Assembly: GCA_030278955.1 (NCBI GenBank)
Contig: JAOANR010000006.1
Coordinates: 31,957,383-32,021,382, forward strand
Direction: 5' to 3'
Source of the DNA: Hygrophila difformis
Taxonomy: Eukaryota; Streptophyta; Magnoliopsida; Lamiales; Acanthaceae
DNA length: 64,000 bases
Position numbers and translations under genes: made by a program. Below the pieces are notes generated by a model. It had not been told where the DNA came from, did not search any database, and worked only from the letters and a program-made list of their open reading frames with translations. Below are positions 1-12,200 of the stretch, in pieces. The stretch's first letter is position 1. Every line of letters begins with the position of its first letter.

Positions 1-389
1 TCAAACTTTACCATATAGAAGCCTTTGTCTAGGTCAAGCATTTCAAAACCTCCCTGCAGCTTCCATACACGGGTAATCCTTTCTTTCAATGCTAGATAAC
101 CAACTTTTTTGCCCAGCACCGAGATGATAATGGCATCCTCCCATGGTGAACATAGCCTCTTTCTAAGCTGCGGGTCAACAGTAACTCTAGGTTATAGCCT
201 GTCGCCATTGATGAACTCGATTTTGACACCCTTATCAACTTCATCTTTTTCAAGTCTCATTGCCGGCAGAGAACGTTTGCCTTCTAACACCATATCCCTG
301 AAAGATGGCTTGTTACCACCTGAGAACACAAAAGGAGAGGGGTTGACATCCGGCGGGTCACCGTCCCGAGGTTGGAGAGGAGCGGACAT
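1..389 (-). pseudogene. LINE ORF1 (gag-like, DUF4283) fragment, cut by window edge
   Basis: Minus-strand reading from an ATG at 389 gives the start of a plant L1 ORF1: a loop ending in FSGGNKPSF, the strand INGDRL, then after one in-frame TAA (near 202) continuing in the same frame with CSPWEDAIII, GKKVGYLALKERI and GGFEMLDLDKGFYMVKF to position 1. These are the conserved strands of the DUF4283 nucleic-acid-binding domain that precedes the zinc knuckle in LINE ORF1 proteins. The single stop codon makes it a pseudogene. The rest of the LINE lies left of the window. It appears to be the same general family as the LINE at 14880-20040. Confidence 0.8.
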
Positions 390-1119
390 AGAGGGAATTT
401 TTATTTAGAGTTCAAGAAATCTTAGTTGGGCTGAGGTGTTGGCTGTTGTTAAATCATAATATTATTACTGTTGGATTATATAGTAAATTGTTTGATGTTG
501 GTATGGTGTCATTTGGACATTGTTATCTGGATACTAGTTAGTTGTTGGATACTGCTAATGGTGATCGGTGAGCCCGTGGCTCATTAGATTGATGAGTGCT
601 TCCTTATTCTATCACTTGAACTTAGCACTTGGTATAATTATATAAGAATTACGGTTATGTTATGTTAATGATGGCCTTGGAAATTGGAATGGGCAATGGG
701 CATGATGTATTTATCTGATCTTTCATTTGTTGAAACCATGTTGATGAATATAGGTTTGTCATCTGTATATCTCATTTCGAAAAACAACTGAATTAAATCA
801 GCTCGTTTGTGAGACAAAATAACTTAAAACACAATCCAATCAGCTCTTTTTTAATACGCTGCAAATAGTAGTATTTTGAATTTCAGCTTATTGCAAGTAA
901 AAAGTTGGTCTCGAAATTGTCAAACAGCTCATTTTGACTACTTTATTACTCGCGTAATCAGTTAACAGCTACTAGCTAATTGTCAAATAGTGTACTGCTT
1001 CCACTATTGGTTTTTTTAATGGGTACCGTTAGGTACAATCACTAAACTCACAGCACATCAAGACACAACATCTTAATCCTTCATTCAAATCCAGTGGTTT
1101 AATATTAAAAAGAGTAAAG
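390..1119. other. Intergenic, no gene seen
   Basis: AT-rich sequence upstream of the minus-strand LINE ORF1. It could include LINE 5' UTR, but no ORF, terminal repeat or target duplication is visible. Confidence 0.4.
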
Positions 1120-1460
1120 TTGTCAAAAAAATATATAACGGCCAAGTCGCTAAAAATATACATAGATTATCGTTGAAAATTACCGTGGCATGTTGCTGAA
1201 ATATTATATCATATGGCGAGGAAATGCACACAACTCTTCGCTGAAATTTGTTAAACCCAAGAATTAGGGTTTCAACTTTTATGAAGTCGGTGAAATGAAC
1301 AATAGCAAGTCCTTAAAATATATTATAATAAGTCGCTAAAATATACTATAATACATCATTGAAATACACAAAAGCCGTCGATGAAAACACTATGCCTATC
1401 GCTGAAATATAAACAAATAACTGAAATATACATAAGTTGTCGCTGAAATACTAAAGTATA
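1120..1460. repeat. Degenerate short-period repeat array (GTCGCTGAAAT type)
   Basis: At least ten variants of the core TCGCTGAAAT/TCGTTGAAAA recur every 20-35 bp, separated by AT-rich spacers. The reverse complement of the core (ATTTCAGCGAC) is the core of the array at 14390-14860, so the two arrays are inverted relatives about 13 kb apart. Confidence 0.6.
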
Positions 1461-1859
1461 TTTTATAGTAATATGACAAATTTACTTTGTTAACATTCAA
1501 GTTAATGTCAACCGCCGATTTACAAAGTGAATCACCGGTGATGAGAGGCCGCAGTACATCAAGACAAATGGATTTCTCGCACCATAACATCAACTTTTTA
1601 ATTATCTTGCTTGTTGATCTTTCTCTTATTGCACTGCTTCGTAATTGTTGATCTTAAATTGGCTGATCGTGATAAAGTACGACAGTAAAATTACAAAAAT
1701 AATTTTAAGTTTTGAAACGGTACAAACCTCCACTACCTTAAACTCTCATACCATAAACGACTATTGTAGGTCATCTTCTCTAGGCTTTAAATAAGTTATT
1801 CTGATATGAATTTTATAAAACCTGACTTGATATGATCTGAATTTGTCGGTCTAATATGA

Positions 1860-1927
1860 AACTCTAAATGTTTGTGCTCTGATCTGATTCAATCTGGTCT
1901 GATCTAAATTAGTCTGGTCTGGTCTTA
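1860..1927. repeat. TCTGATC/TCTGGTC-rich simple repeat, left half
   Basis: Repeats of TCTGATCTGAT and TCTGGTCTGG stop at the Helitron 5' end and resume to the right of its 3' end at about 6121-6195. The Helitron therefore appears to have split a single simple-repeat tract. Confidence 0.65.
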
Positions 1928-1979
1928 TCTATATATATATTAAAGCATTAGTAAACAACACATCCTACATTTAATGTGG

Positions 1980-3140
1980 TGTCTCCATTTCAAATTTCTA
2001 ATTTTTATAAATTTTTGCATTTTTTAATTTATCAATTTTAGATTTTCACATTTATTTATTTATTTATTATATTTTCAGTTTTTGAAATATATGGAATTCC
2101 TACAATATCCACTTTTAAAAAAGATTTGAAAGATTCGAAATTTGAAATTTTGCATATATTATTTTATCTATATTATTTTGCATTATTTAATATACTAATT
2201 TTAGATTTTCGCATTTATTTATTTATTCATTATAGATTTTAGTTTTTCGTGTATAAAATCTATCATTTACTTATGAATTCCCACTCTATCATCCTATCAT
2301 GTCACTACATATTCACTTTTAAAAAGATTTGAAAGATAAAATTTAAAATTTTTACATTTTTATTTTATCTATATTGGATTTTATTTATTTTCATTTTTTA
2401 TTTAATCTATTTTAGATTTTATTATTTTGCATTTTTTATTTTATTTATTTTAAATTTTATTGCTGTATTTAGAATTTATTTATAGACCATAGGATTATGA
2501 CGAGTTTTTGCACTGAAAACTAAGAATTATGTTGCGTTAATGCCGGTAATTTTGTGTATGCTTGGTCTCAACTTTAGTTATATATTTTTTTGTATGGTGA
2601 ATGATGTAATCAAAATGTACATTGCACATCAGATTTATTTATTCATGTTAAATATATGTTAATGTGCATATGGAAATCCCAATTTTTAGTTTTAAAAGAT
2701 ATTTAATTTCCAATTTATATGAAGTTCCTACAATTTTTATTTTTTTAAAAAAATGTATCAAATCTAAATGGAATTTGCAGTGTATATATGAAATCTATAT
2801 TATTAAAAGATACATTAATGAATATATAAGAAATATTTGTATATATTAATTAATGTATATATAGGCAAGGTTTTCACAAAAATAAGTCACTTCTCTTAAA
2901 AGTAGTATATAATATATAGTTGCGAATAGATCCATTAATAAATAAAGTAAAGAGTTCGCCAAAAAAAAAATATAGTAAAGAGATAGTAACTAAAATATGC
3001 CACGAGAAAGAGATCCCTCCACTTTGGGGCCACAATATTTTTATTTAGGCAAATGGGCCATTAGAATGATTTTAGCCCTAAATTTAGGTAATTTAGTCGA
3101 ATTCGGGTTGCGATAGCTTAAAAGTGATTTATTTTTTAAT
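1980..3140. other. AT-rich Helitron interior, no gene
   Basis: Very AT-rich, with runs such as TTTATTTATTTATT and no ORF of recognisable family. It occupies the place where a Rep/helicase N-terminus would lie, but no HUH or Rep motif can be read. Confidence 0.5.
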
Positions 3141-3144
3141 CTCC

Positions 3145-3412
3145 TCCCTCTGTCCCATTATTTCTGTCTCAAAACTTTTGGACACGTTGCCCAATACATT
3201 TGTTTAACATTTAATATCTTAAAATGTACATATGTAAAAATTATGTAAAAAAGTATATATATATATATTCTAAAACTACATTATTAGACAAATCTAACAT
3301 GATCAGATTTGAATATATTTTTTTCGTATATAATTACGATTACATTAGCTCAAAGTTGATCAATAAACAGTATTAAAAAGTCAAAATGAGACACTTTGAG
3401 TGCGACGGAGGG
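3145..3412. mobile_element. Stowaway-like MITE inside the Helitron
   Basis: The left end CTCCCTCTGTCCCATTATTT and the right end GAGTGCGACGGAGGGAT are imperfect inverted repeats of the CTCCCTCCGTCCC type typical of Tc1/mariner-derived Stowaway MITEs. The interior is AT-rich and non-coding. A clean TA duplication is not visible. Confidence 0.6.
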
Positions 3413-3430
3413 ATTATTTTTTAAGAAATG

Positions 3431-3680
3431 CTCCATCCATTTTATAATAAGTGTAACACTATGAAATGACACGAGATTTAAAATAAGTTAATAAAATTTA
3501 TTTAGTTGAAGTAATTAAATAAATAAAATAAGTCACATTTGACTTTATTCCTTTTGAGTTTTATTTTAATGAATATAAAAAATTAATAATATAAGTATAA
3601 TTAGTAAAAAGTATTAACCTTCAAAACATTTCAAATGTGGTACTGTAACACTTATTTCCAACAATCCAAAAAGGGAAAGT
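3431..3680. mobile_element. Second MITE inside the Helitron
   Basis: The left part CTCCATCCATTTTATAATAA followed by GTGTAACAC is inverted at the right end (GTACTGTAACACTTATTT). It is a short non-coding inverted-repeat element placed almost back to back with the preceding MITE. Confidence 0.5.
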
Positions 3681-3799
3681 ATAATACTTTAAAAATTGAT
3701 GATATAATTCATTAATCTATATTTTAACAGATTTGTAATTGACGAAAAAAATACTCAGAAAATTGTGATTGTGAATTATAAAAGTAAGTTCATATTGAA

Positions 3800-4590
3800 A
3801 TGCTAATTACTGCAAATTCTATAAGTTTGAAAATTTTCTTTGGAATGCCGGTACTAAATGAAGTTTTAACATCTGAAACAAATAATCTATTGATACTAGA
3901 AGAGACATATTATAATAAGGAAGAAATGAAAGCGGATCATGCAAAGTTATTACCTTTGTTGATTAATAATAAGAAAAATGTTTATAATAATATAATGTCT
4001 GTAGTTGATAGTGATGTGTGTTCATTAATTTTTCTTTAAGTGGTGGAACTGACGAGACATTTATCGATAATTTATTTAGAAAATATTATGTCTAGCACTG
4101 GTAAATGTAATATTGTGCTGCCTGTAACATCTAATGGAATAGCACCCTTACTAAGTCCAAAAGGTAGGACTGTACATTCTACATTTAGTATTCCACTAGA
4201 TTGTGACGAGAATTATACATGCAAAAAACTTACCTCAGAAAAGTATTTAACCTCTCTTCTCATTAAAACAAAGCTCAATATTTGGGATGAAAATTCTTGA
4301 TTAGTAGAATGATCATGAGTCCGTCTGAATTAACCAAATTCTCCATTCGATTTTAGAGGAAAAAATTCCACTTGCAGTTTAATTTACTATGACTATAAAA
4401 AACAAACAAAAAAAAAGTAGATTTCAACCTTTAAAGAAGGTTAGATTCTATATTTAAAAATCAATTTTTACCCATGTAGTGGTATGTTGCAATATCGCGT
4501 GTCACTGTAAAGAGGGGACTCGAAATACTAATAGTGATTTAAATGGATTAACTTCAGATACTATAAGAAATGTTATTTACAATAAAATTA
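3800..4590 (+). pseudogene. Helitron PIF1-like helicase remnant, copy A
   Basis: In order: a region like the pre-helicase segment (NNLLILEETYYNKEEMKADH), the loop KKNVYNNIMS, a degraded Walker A (GGTDET in place of GGTGKT) near 4042-4057 after a stop and frameshift, then ATSG-like and GRTVHS segments and IWDEN (Walker B region) to 4300. It then jumps to the C-terminal part (RMIMSP, IRF, YVAISRVT) and ends near 4590. The stretch between Walker B and the C-terminus is missing. Several stops and frameshifts mean no product. The fold is recognised from segment order, not from an alignment. Confidence 0.7.
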
Positions 4591-5480
4591 TGGCAAAAAT
4601 TTGCACATGATGGTAATTGGTAAAGCTGGTATTAATCTTGAAGATGTACAATTAGATGTGACATCTCCATATGATAATTTTATAAACTCTACGCGAGATT
4701 CTATTACAGCAATTGTTGAGAGTATTTATACAAATATAAACTGCACCATTTCAAATCCAAAAATTTTATATATTAACCCCTACCAATGAGATTATTGCTA
4801 CAATCAATAATTACATCATGAAACACATGCAAATGAAAATATATATAAATATATCAGTTTTAACAATTTTTTTTTTAGAAATAATCTGTTTTATTCCCAC
4901 AAAAACACAAGTGAGTTCATAGCCTCTAAAACATCAACGACTCTCTACTACAATCAATTAACAATATTTGTTAAAAGGATAAAAGCATAGATAATGCCAA
5001 TTAATTATTTTCATGGGAATATCTAAACACGATCAATTATTATAGATTACTGAATTATGAAATATAATTGAATGGGAGTTGCATAGTCATGCTTCTTAGG
5101 AATATATATTCATCAAATAAATTATGTAATGGAACTAGGTTGATAGTAACCAAGATGCGGAATCAGATAGTTGGGATTAAACTAATTTTCGGGAAACCAT
5201 GAAAGTAGAAAGTTCTTGGTAGAATGATTATGAGCCTATTTGATTTAACCAAAATTTTGATCCGATTTGAGATGAGAAAATTCTCACTCAAAGTTTGTTT
5301 TGCTATGATTATAAACAAAAGTCAATGTCAATCTTTAAACAATGTCGGATTTTATCTTCCAAAACCAGTTTTTAGTATTGAACAGTTATGTTGTAATATT
5401 TCGTGTCACTAGCAAGATATGGCTAAAAGTATTAATATGCAATTAAGAATGATTAACTCAAGATACCACAAGAATTGTTG
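4591..5480 (+). pseudogene. Helitron helicase remnant, copy B (tandem partial)
   Basis: Begins with the middle of the helicase (GINLEDVQLDVTSP, then TRDSITAIVESIY, ILYIN, and TNEIIATINNYIM after a frameshift), continues through CNGTRLIVTKM near 5120-5150, and ends with the C-terminal motif-VI region RMIMSLFDL, FAMIINKSQCQSLNNVG, YLPKPVFS in 5224-5412. This is the segment missing from copy A plus a second copy of the C-terminus. The Q-G-Q-S helicase motif is changed to QCQS. Confidence 0.7.
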
Positions 5481-5750
5481 TTTACAATGAAATTTATATA
5501 TGACAGAAAATTTGCAAAATGGATAGTTGATGTAGATGATGGTAAAGCGAGTATTGATTTTGGAGATGTACAATTAGATGTGACATTTTCGGATGATATT
5601 CTTATGAACTCTACGAGTGATCCTATAGCGGTAATCTTTTTAAAAATACATATGTAAATATAAACTGCACCATTTTAAATTCAAACATTTTAAAAGATAG
5701 TATTATACTAGCCCCTATCAATGAAATTTTCACCAAATAAAATTTTCAGC
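5481..5750 (+). pseudogene. Helitron helicase remnant, copy C (start of a third unit)
   Basis: Repeats the opening of copy B (KFAKWIVDVDDGKASIDF, GDVQLDVTF, STSDPIAVI), followed by a degraded APINEI-like segment after a frameshift. It stops before the C-terminal part. It lies about 905 bp downstream of the matching part of copy B. Confidence 0.65.
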
Positions 5751-6069
5751 AAATTGTTAGAAAAATTTTCATATTATGCTTCATACTTATTTATTTTATC
5801 TTAATTTAAATTTCAAATCAATTAAAATATTATTTTAATAGTTATTTTTATTGATCTGTTATGTTTGTACCAGATAAGTCACAGAAGCTAAAGAATACGG
5901 TATAATATAATTTTTTTGTTAATTTTAAAAATAATTAAATTATATTATTATATACATAATCTTTTGAATATATATAAAAAAATCATTACACATTTTTCAT
6001 TACTCAAAATATAATTTATATTATTACTTCATATAATATAAATATATATATATAAGATATAAAATTATG

Positions 6070-6099
6070 CTCGTCGAGTCTCGACGGGTTATTTACTAG
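6070..6099 (+). other. Helitron 3' hairpin and CTAG terminus
   Basis: CTCGTCGAG and CTCGACGGG form a stem with a one-base loop and one non-Watson-Crick pair. TTATTTA then CTAG follows. This is the replication-termination signal of a plant Helitron. Confidence 0.75.
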
Positions 6100-6330
6100 T
6101 CTTATATAATTTTATTATAATAATCTGATCTAGTCTGATCTGATACAGTCTGATCTGAATATTTATTATTTGATCTGGTCTGATCAGATTTAAATAAAAA
6201 TAAGTAATAAGTTCTGAAAATAAGCCATAGAGAACGAGGCCTTAATCCTCACTATCTATATTTTTGTATACAAACCAAAGTGATTATTTTATAGAAGGCA
6301 GACATAGCTAGTGAGTAATTTAACAATATA

Positions 6331-6590
6331 CTCCCTCCGTCATTTAATGTTGTTAACGCTTGCATAGTAAACACTATTCATTGAATAACTTTGATTCGAC
6401 TTTTTAACACAATTATATAAGATAGAATATAGTCAAGTGAGATGTTGTTAGATTCGTCTAATCACATTGTTTTAGAATATTAAACTTTTATAATTTTTAT
6501 TTTTATACAATTTGAGATATTAATCGTTAAATATTTGCATTGGATTGCGTGAAAACATGGAATGTTAATATCTTTTGGAAACGGAGTGAA
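6331..6590. mobile_element. Stowaway-like MITE with TA duplication
   Basis: Left end CTCCCTCCGT preceded by TA (6329-6330); right end ACGGAGTGAA followed by TA (6591-6592). The 260-bp AT-rich interior is non-coding. Confidence 0.65.
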
Positions 6591-6701
6591 TAATATTTCT
6601 ACAATTGTCACTTAAATTTATCCATTCATATTTTATCAAATCAAATTCTTGAATTATTGATTCGTTTTATTTTACAAACATTGGTAAATGGTTTTATAAT
6701 T

Positions 6702-6882
6702 TTTTTTGTTGAAACCGGGTATCCCCAGACTACATTGGACCCAAGACTAATCCCTCGAGTATCTGCAAGGGCAATTAAGAGCGCCTCTCCCAAAGCAAGT
6801 TTTGCATACACAAGGCTCGAACCCGAGACCTTGTTTAAGCGATTAGAGCCCCTCCACTCAAACTAACTGTTGTTGGTCTAAG
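6702..6882 (-). mobile_element. tRNA-derived SINE (Au-SINE-like)
   Basis: On the minus strand an A-box-like AGTTTGAGTGG is followed about 30 bp later by the B-box GGTTCGAGCC; the 3' half ends with a GATACC-like stretch and a short A/T tail. The 13-bp direct repeat TGGTTTTATAATT flanks it exactly (6689-6701 and 6883-6895), which is a LINE-type target-site duplication. Length (about 180 bp), Pol III boxes and tail resemble the Au SINE group of angiosperms. The subfamily is my inference. Confidence 0.8.
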
Positions 6883-7090
6883 TGGTTTTATAATTGTGTT
6901 TATATAAACAAATAGCACGTATAATAATGGTATGTACTGGAAAATGCATAAAACAATTAAATTTATTCAATCACAGTATAATGAGTAAAGAGTAAAATTG
7001 TTACCCAATCACAGTATAAAGAGTAAATATATGTTTACTTTATTTATTTATTTTGTAATCTTCCAACAAATAAGAAATGTAAAATTACTA

Positions 7091-7417
7091 CTCCGGTTGC
7101 ATTATTTATGTCCTAAAATTTTTAGCATGAAATTTAATGCATTTATTTAATAATTAGTATTTAAAACGTGTGCAAATAAAGAGGTAGACATTTTAATATT
7201 GTACTATATTTCTTATTTTTCAAGCAATCAAATATATATTTTTAACTATTAATAACTCAAAATGTATACAAATAAAAGTTTAATATTGTAAAACTATGTG
7301 TCTGACCCGACATTTTATTTGATTGTGTTTTTATTATATAACTACATTTAAATTTTTCAATCAAAATTATTCAATAAATAATGTTAACTATCCAAAAGGT
7401 GCAAATAAAGGATGGAG
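7091..7417. mobile_element. Stowaway-like MITE with TA duplication
   Basis: CTCCGGTTGCATTATTTATG at the left end matches, inverted, the right end GCAAATAAAGGATGGAG. TA flanks both sides (7089-7090 and 7418-7419). Confidence 0.65.
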
Positions 7418-8640
7418 TAAAAAGTATATATAATAAAATTATGTAACTAGATGAATCTAACATATTCAAATTGATTAATTTTTTATTTTTTTAAATGAAA
7501 TACTTGCAATAAATTGAATCAAAATAAAACCATAAACAATGTGGAAAAAAAAATTCAAACGACACGTTTTGAATAGGATGGAGGAAGTATTGTAGTAAAA
7601 CTTATAGTTACATTTAATTAAGATTAAAGTCATAACCAATATTAGGTTGGGGTTAGTGTGACTAGAACTAAGGATTCATTATGATAAATGCCCAACAATT
7701 CACATATAAAAAACGTAAGATAAAAAACCTACCATCATGTATGGTGTCAATATCGAAGTAGACAACTCAGACAACTCAATTCAGCAAATAAAAAATAACA
7801 AGATGTTTTAAAATTACTCCTATTTGGATATAGCTAAAATACACATGTTATATATTAAAGTAATAGCACGAGGCGCTCTGCAATACCAATTTTTTTTTAA
7901 AAAAAAAAAATTGTTCCTCTTTTTTCTCATCTACGCACAAGGCGTGCAATATTATTTCTTTTAATTTTAAACAACATTCTTTACTATAATTATTTATGAT
8001 TCACTAATCTCGTTTAAAATTTTATTTTTAAAACTTTAAAACAATTTTTAATCATGTGTTTTGGGACAAAGAAAACTAGAACCAAAAGTCGAATGGTTTG
8101 GGACCCAAAACTTCCAGACCATTACTACAATCAAATATCAAAGAAACCTTCCAAAAATATCACAAATTATTAATTTTACCCAGTGAAATCATTATTCAAA
8201 ATATTTATCAAAAATTTTATCCATTTTTTAAATTTAAGAGATCTATCCTGTGAATCATTTAATAGTTTCTTTTCAGACCAAACTTAGTTTAAACCCCATC
8301 TATCAACACCCTTAAAAGTGCTTGACACAACATCAAAATGGAAATCCACACTTCATAGTGATCATCATTTTGGGTAAAATATTGAAAAGTGCTTTTCCAG
8401 TCACAGCAAATACTAAAAAAGGCTTTGTCTAAATAGATCTATATCACAAACTACAGAAACAAAATCTTACCAAATCAACCATGACTAGACTGTGAAACTG
8501 ACTATGTAACAAAAATGAGTTCTAACCATGAATACAACATCTCACCAAGACCCTAGAAGATATATTAGGAAGATGGAGAAGAGTTTCTCAGACTAGATCT
8601 ATTTCATGCCCAAAAGGAATGCAAAGCTAATCAGATACAG
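7418..8640. other. Intergenic AT-rich DNA with a partial MITE end
   Basis: A right-end MITE relic (GGATGGAGGAAGTA, about 7576-7591) has no matching left end and may belong to an element into which the previous MITE inserted. The rest shows no gene. The 3' end of the downstream minus-strand RNA-binding protein gene lies somewhere near 8640-8900. Confidence 0.4.
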
Positions 8641-9275
8641 GAGTTAAGTTTTAGCAAAATGGGTAATCATACTATCAGTGTTTCTTTTTTTGCTCCTCAT
8701 TGAAGGCAAACCTTAGGCGGGCATCATCCCTTTTTTATATTTCACGCTAGAAAACGAAACGTAAACAGCTCCAAACTCAAATACAGTCTGAGAGAGGGAG
8801 AGACAGAGACAGACAGATACAAATCCCAGACAAAAATAAATGGGGGAAACTAGACAGGTCAAACAGGGGGTGGGGACAAAATCAAAAAAGAAAAGAAAAA
8901 AAGAATACAAAAATAAAATTCTCTACCTTTTTTTTTCAATGTCATACGTACGCAGCAGCAGTAATATCGTCTGTGTTGAAGAGTTGCACAACAAATAAAG
9001 CTAGAATGGTTCTTCCAAAGTATATATATCCCGAGCTCTGATTTATACCTCGATCAAAATGCTGATAAAACAAGCCTAATTTGTACTAAGAATCAAACTT
9101 CAGACAATCGCAAAAACTCACGAAACTGCTCTCCGAGAGTGTGTATACTTTGCGCAAAGACCATGTTAGCTCTGTGTAATGGCATCAATATAATTCACAA
9201 ACCACGTGTTTTTTTGTGTTTTTTTTTTTTTTTTTTTAAATCTCCTTCCCTACAATTTTGGCGTACTCAAAGTTC
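8640..9275 (-). other. Probable 3' UTR of the RNA-binding protein gene
   Basis: Follows the TAG stop at 9276. It has no protein-like ORF and includes an A/T homopolymer (about 9210-9237). The true poly(A) site cannot be placed from sequence. Confidence 0.45.
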
Positions 9276-12200
9276 CTAGGCAGCAATTCCTGAGAAAAAT
9301 ACAGGAGATAGAGTTATGGTTATTGGATATAGTTCACATAATGATCATTTCCATCTAAAGAATTTCAATATCTCAGATTTAGTTGAAATGATTCACATAA
9401 AAAGTTCCAAACAAGCAAATATGTAACTTTTCCATGAAGTACTAGAATTTTCGATGATCAAACCCCATGACACCCCAGTAGGGATGTCATCATGTTATGG
9501 ATCTAACCTATTGTACATGCATGTCAATATTTTAATTCCAGGGTGGGAAAAGAAATGATTGTCTGCACGGTGACACAGGACACACACTGTACTCAGCCCT
9601 ACAAACATATGCATATTTGTCCTCACATCTCATATGGGGGTAACACCATTGAGGCATTGACATATTACTGGATCAACTTCCTCGATCATACACGTGATGT
9701 ACTTGGTATATATTATTAGCGCATTCGTACGTAGAAATTCTAATGCTTTCTGAGATATGATTGGGAACATTTGGGAAGTGCACCCAAGATGTCCCATTGA
9801 ACTAATTTATTCACCTCTTCATGCTCATTTTTTAATACCAAGCATTAAGAGGAAAACCTGCAAGTGCAATTTTCTTTACTTCATAGACAGGTAAACTCTT
9901 TTTAGGTAGTTGTGTTACATGGAATTTATAAGGTGTTGGATAATCCCCTTCATTTTTGGAAAGGTTCTTAGAGCCTCAAAAAGATTCACAAATTTCAAAA
10001 AACAGGAATTATTTGAGACTCTTGTATATCACATTGAACTAAATTGGTCTTAGACATTTAAAATCTACAAGATTGCAGGCAATCAACTACTTAAAAACAT
10101 ATCACTGTGACAGGCCACTGATGAAAAGTCAAGAGTTTGAGACAGGGCCAAACACAACGATGGTAACATCACATTATGATGGATCAAATAACAAAAAGAA
10201 AACTGGCTTTGGGACAAGAACCTTAGTATTGGAGACAAATTCATTTGCCTAATGTCCAGATCACAATAATAATAATAATAAAAGGGTCCAATGAAAGTTA
10301 AGATCAATTCATTTTATCTGGCATTCAAAAATTACATTTTTGGGGGCTTAAAAAAAAAAAAAAAAAGAATCGTGTAGGGTTAGAACAGTTCAATCCATTG
10401 CCAATAGGCATACAAAAAGCACAAACCTAAGTGCATTTATGAAACACAACATTTTCAGAAGCATAAAGTGAATTACGAATTTGATGGATGCAAGAATCTG
10501 TGCCTCTATTGTAATGCATTAGATTATAAGGGCAAATTGAACATTGTTTTAATCAGGTACTGATTGAAATCAAATATCGAATGACCTCAAGAAGAAAAAA
10601 CAAGCAGGTAAAGATACAACAGCAACAATGAAGTTTGGTGTAAAGGTTTTGACATTAATCTTTTGATTTATACCCAAAATAATGATTGGTATGGATGATT
10701 GATGGATCTTATATGATTGTTAAATAGAAGGGATCAATGAGACCCCTGAAACAAATCCAAATGAAACAAATTGATTTCGATTGCCTACTTGAACAAAATG
10801 TTCCCTAAGCTCATAATGCAACCATAATATGCAAAATCTAACTCTATATCTTGAATTTTTTAACAAACAAGAATAGAGTTCAATACAAGAAATGAAAAAG
10901 TCAAAGTTCAAACTTTCAACTTAGGTGGCATTATCCACAACTAAAAAGGCAGTTCAACCCAACTCCTTTAACATTAGGCTTCTCTTGCGGATATGTGATA
11001 AGATTATATTAGTAAATCTAAGAAAATATTTGCATCAAAGGAAAATCATCTGAAGCTTCATATCTACCTCTACCTCTTTTACTAAAAGCCTACAAAATAG
11101 CAAAAATGCCTCTCAATTGTAATCAGGATATTTGGAACTTAAAGTTCGAAGAAATGAAAGCAATACCTCTATTGGATTGTCTATTTGGAAGATCATATCC
11201 CACAGCATAATCCTCCGAATCTTTAGCAGCGGCATCTTCTGAAGTTCCAAGTGCATAACCAAATGCACCAGAATTATCCAGCTCAGAAGCTGGATTTTGC
11301 CAAGTAGGATCACCATAACCTGACCCAATACGGTACAAATCCCCATATGATCCTTCATAACCATGGCTTGAGTCAGAAAATGAAGACACTGTGGCTAGAC
11401 CTGTACCACTGTTTCTTCCAAATCCTCCTGCAGCCAAACCATAGTTATTCTCTCCTTCTCTATATCCAGCATTGCCAGCACTGTACCCGGAAGAACTTCC
11501 TCCAAGTGAGGTTCCAATGGGAGAGGAACCCCAATTTGCTCCAATGTTTCCAAACATTCCAAGTCCACCACTTCCTGATCCAAAGTATGAACCAGAGTTG
11601 GCATTATTTGCTGAATTATTAAGGCTACCACTTCCCCAAAGATTTCTGGATGGTGAGTTGAAAATTGAATCACCTCTACTGCCACTTGTACCGAAACCAA
11701 TAGGAGCATTATACCTGCTCTGATTACTGCCTAAATAAGGATTCATAACACGGCCATAACCTACGTTTCCACTAAAGTTAGAAGCCCCACCAAACCCAGC
11801 ACTCAACCCTTGCTCCATATTCATGCTCATTCCATAAGCAGGAGAACCAAAATGAGTATACCCAGCACGTGTATTAGCCAACGGACTGTATCTTCCATCC
11901 AATCTGACACCATAGTTTCCCAGTGAACTCACATTATATCCCTGGGGAAAGCTATTGAGGAAGTTGTTTGTTCTACCAAAATTATAGTTGTAACCAATAA
12001 GAGGTCCCCGGCTTGGCCCTGGAGACAATTCTTTTGGAACTGCTCGCTTTACTTCAACCATTTTACCACTGAGTTCATGAAAGGTTTTCTGCAATGCCCT
12101 ATCCACCGCATCCTCTGAATCATAGGTTATAAAGCCAAAACCTCTTGGCCTTTGAGTGTTGTGATCATACATTACGACAACATCTGTTGTGGTGCCAAAC

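Larger units (their letters stand above)
4290..5750 (+). repeat. Tandem duplication, period about 905 bp
   Basis: The blocks around 4290-4840 and 5200-5740 align in the same order (ATGAGTCC..TTAACCAAA, then GATGTACAATTAGATGTGACA, then AAATATAAACTGCACCATTT). The helicase C-terminus of each unit runs straight into the helicase middle of the next, so the join is a duplication junction and not a protein fusion. Confidence 0.65.
1928..6099 (+). mobile_element. Helitron with both termini and decayed helicase
   Basis: The 5' end reads TCTATATATATATTAAAG directly after an A (1927), the usual plant Helitron start. The 3' end has a short GC-rich hairpin (6070-6088) followed 7 bp later by CTAG (6096-6099) and then a T (6100). 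Insertion is therefore between A and T with no target duplication, as expected for Helitrons. Inside are two MITEs and fragments of a PIF1-like Helitron helicase on the plus strand. No Rep domain was found. Flanking simple repeats on both sides match each other, which supports the boundaries. The element is 4172 bp and dead. Confidence 0.8.

Noticed and set aside
6790..6870. A minus-strand tRNA gene (clear box B)
   Set aside because: No cloverleaf can be formed and a 13-bp duplication flanks a longer unit; it is a SINE.
8713..8910. 65-codon minus-strand ORF in the 3' UTR region
   Set aside because: Low-complexity Phe/Ser/Cys-rich reading of the 3' UTR; no homology signal.
11123..11166. Extending the RNA-binding protein to the stop at 11123
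   Set aside because: A donor GTATTG follows AATAGAG at 11167-11166, and a distant acceptor at 9290 restores the usual family ending RGIAA.
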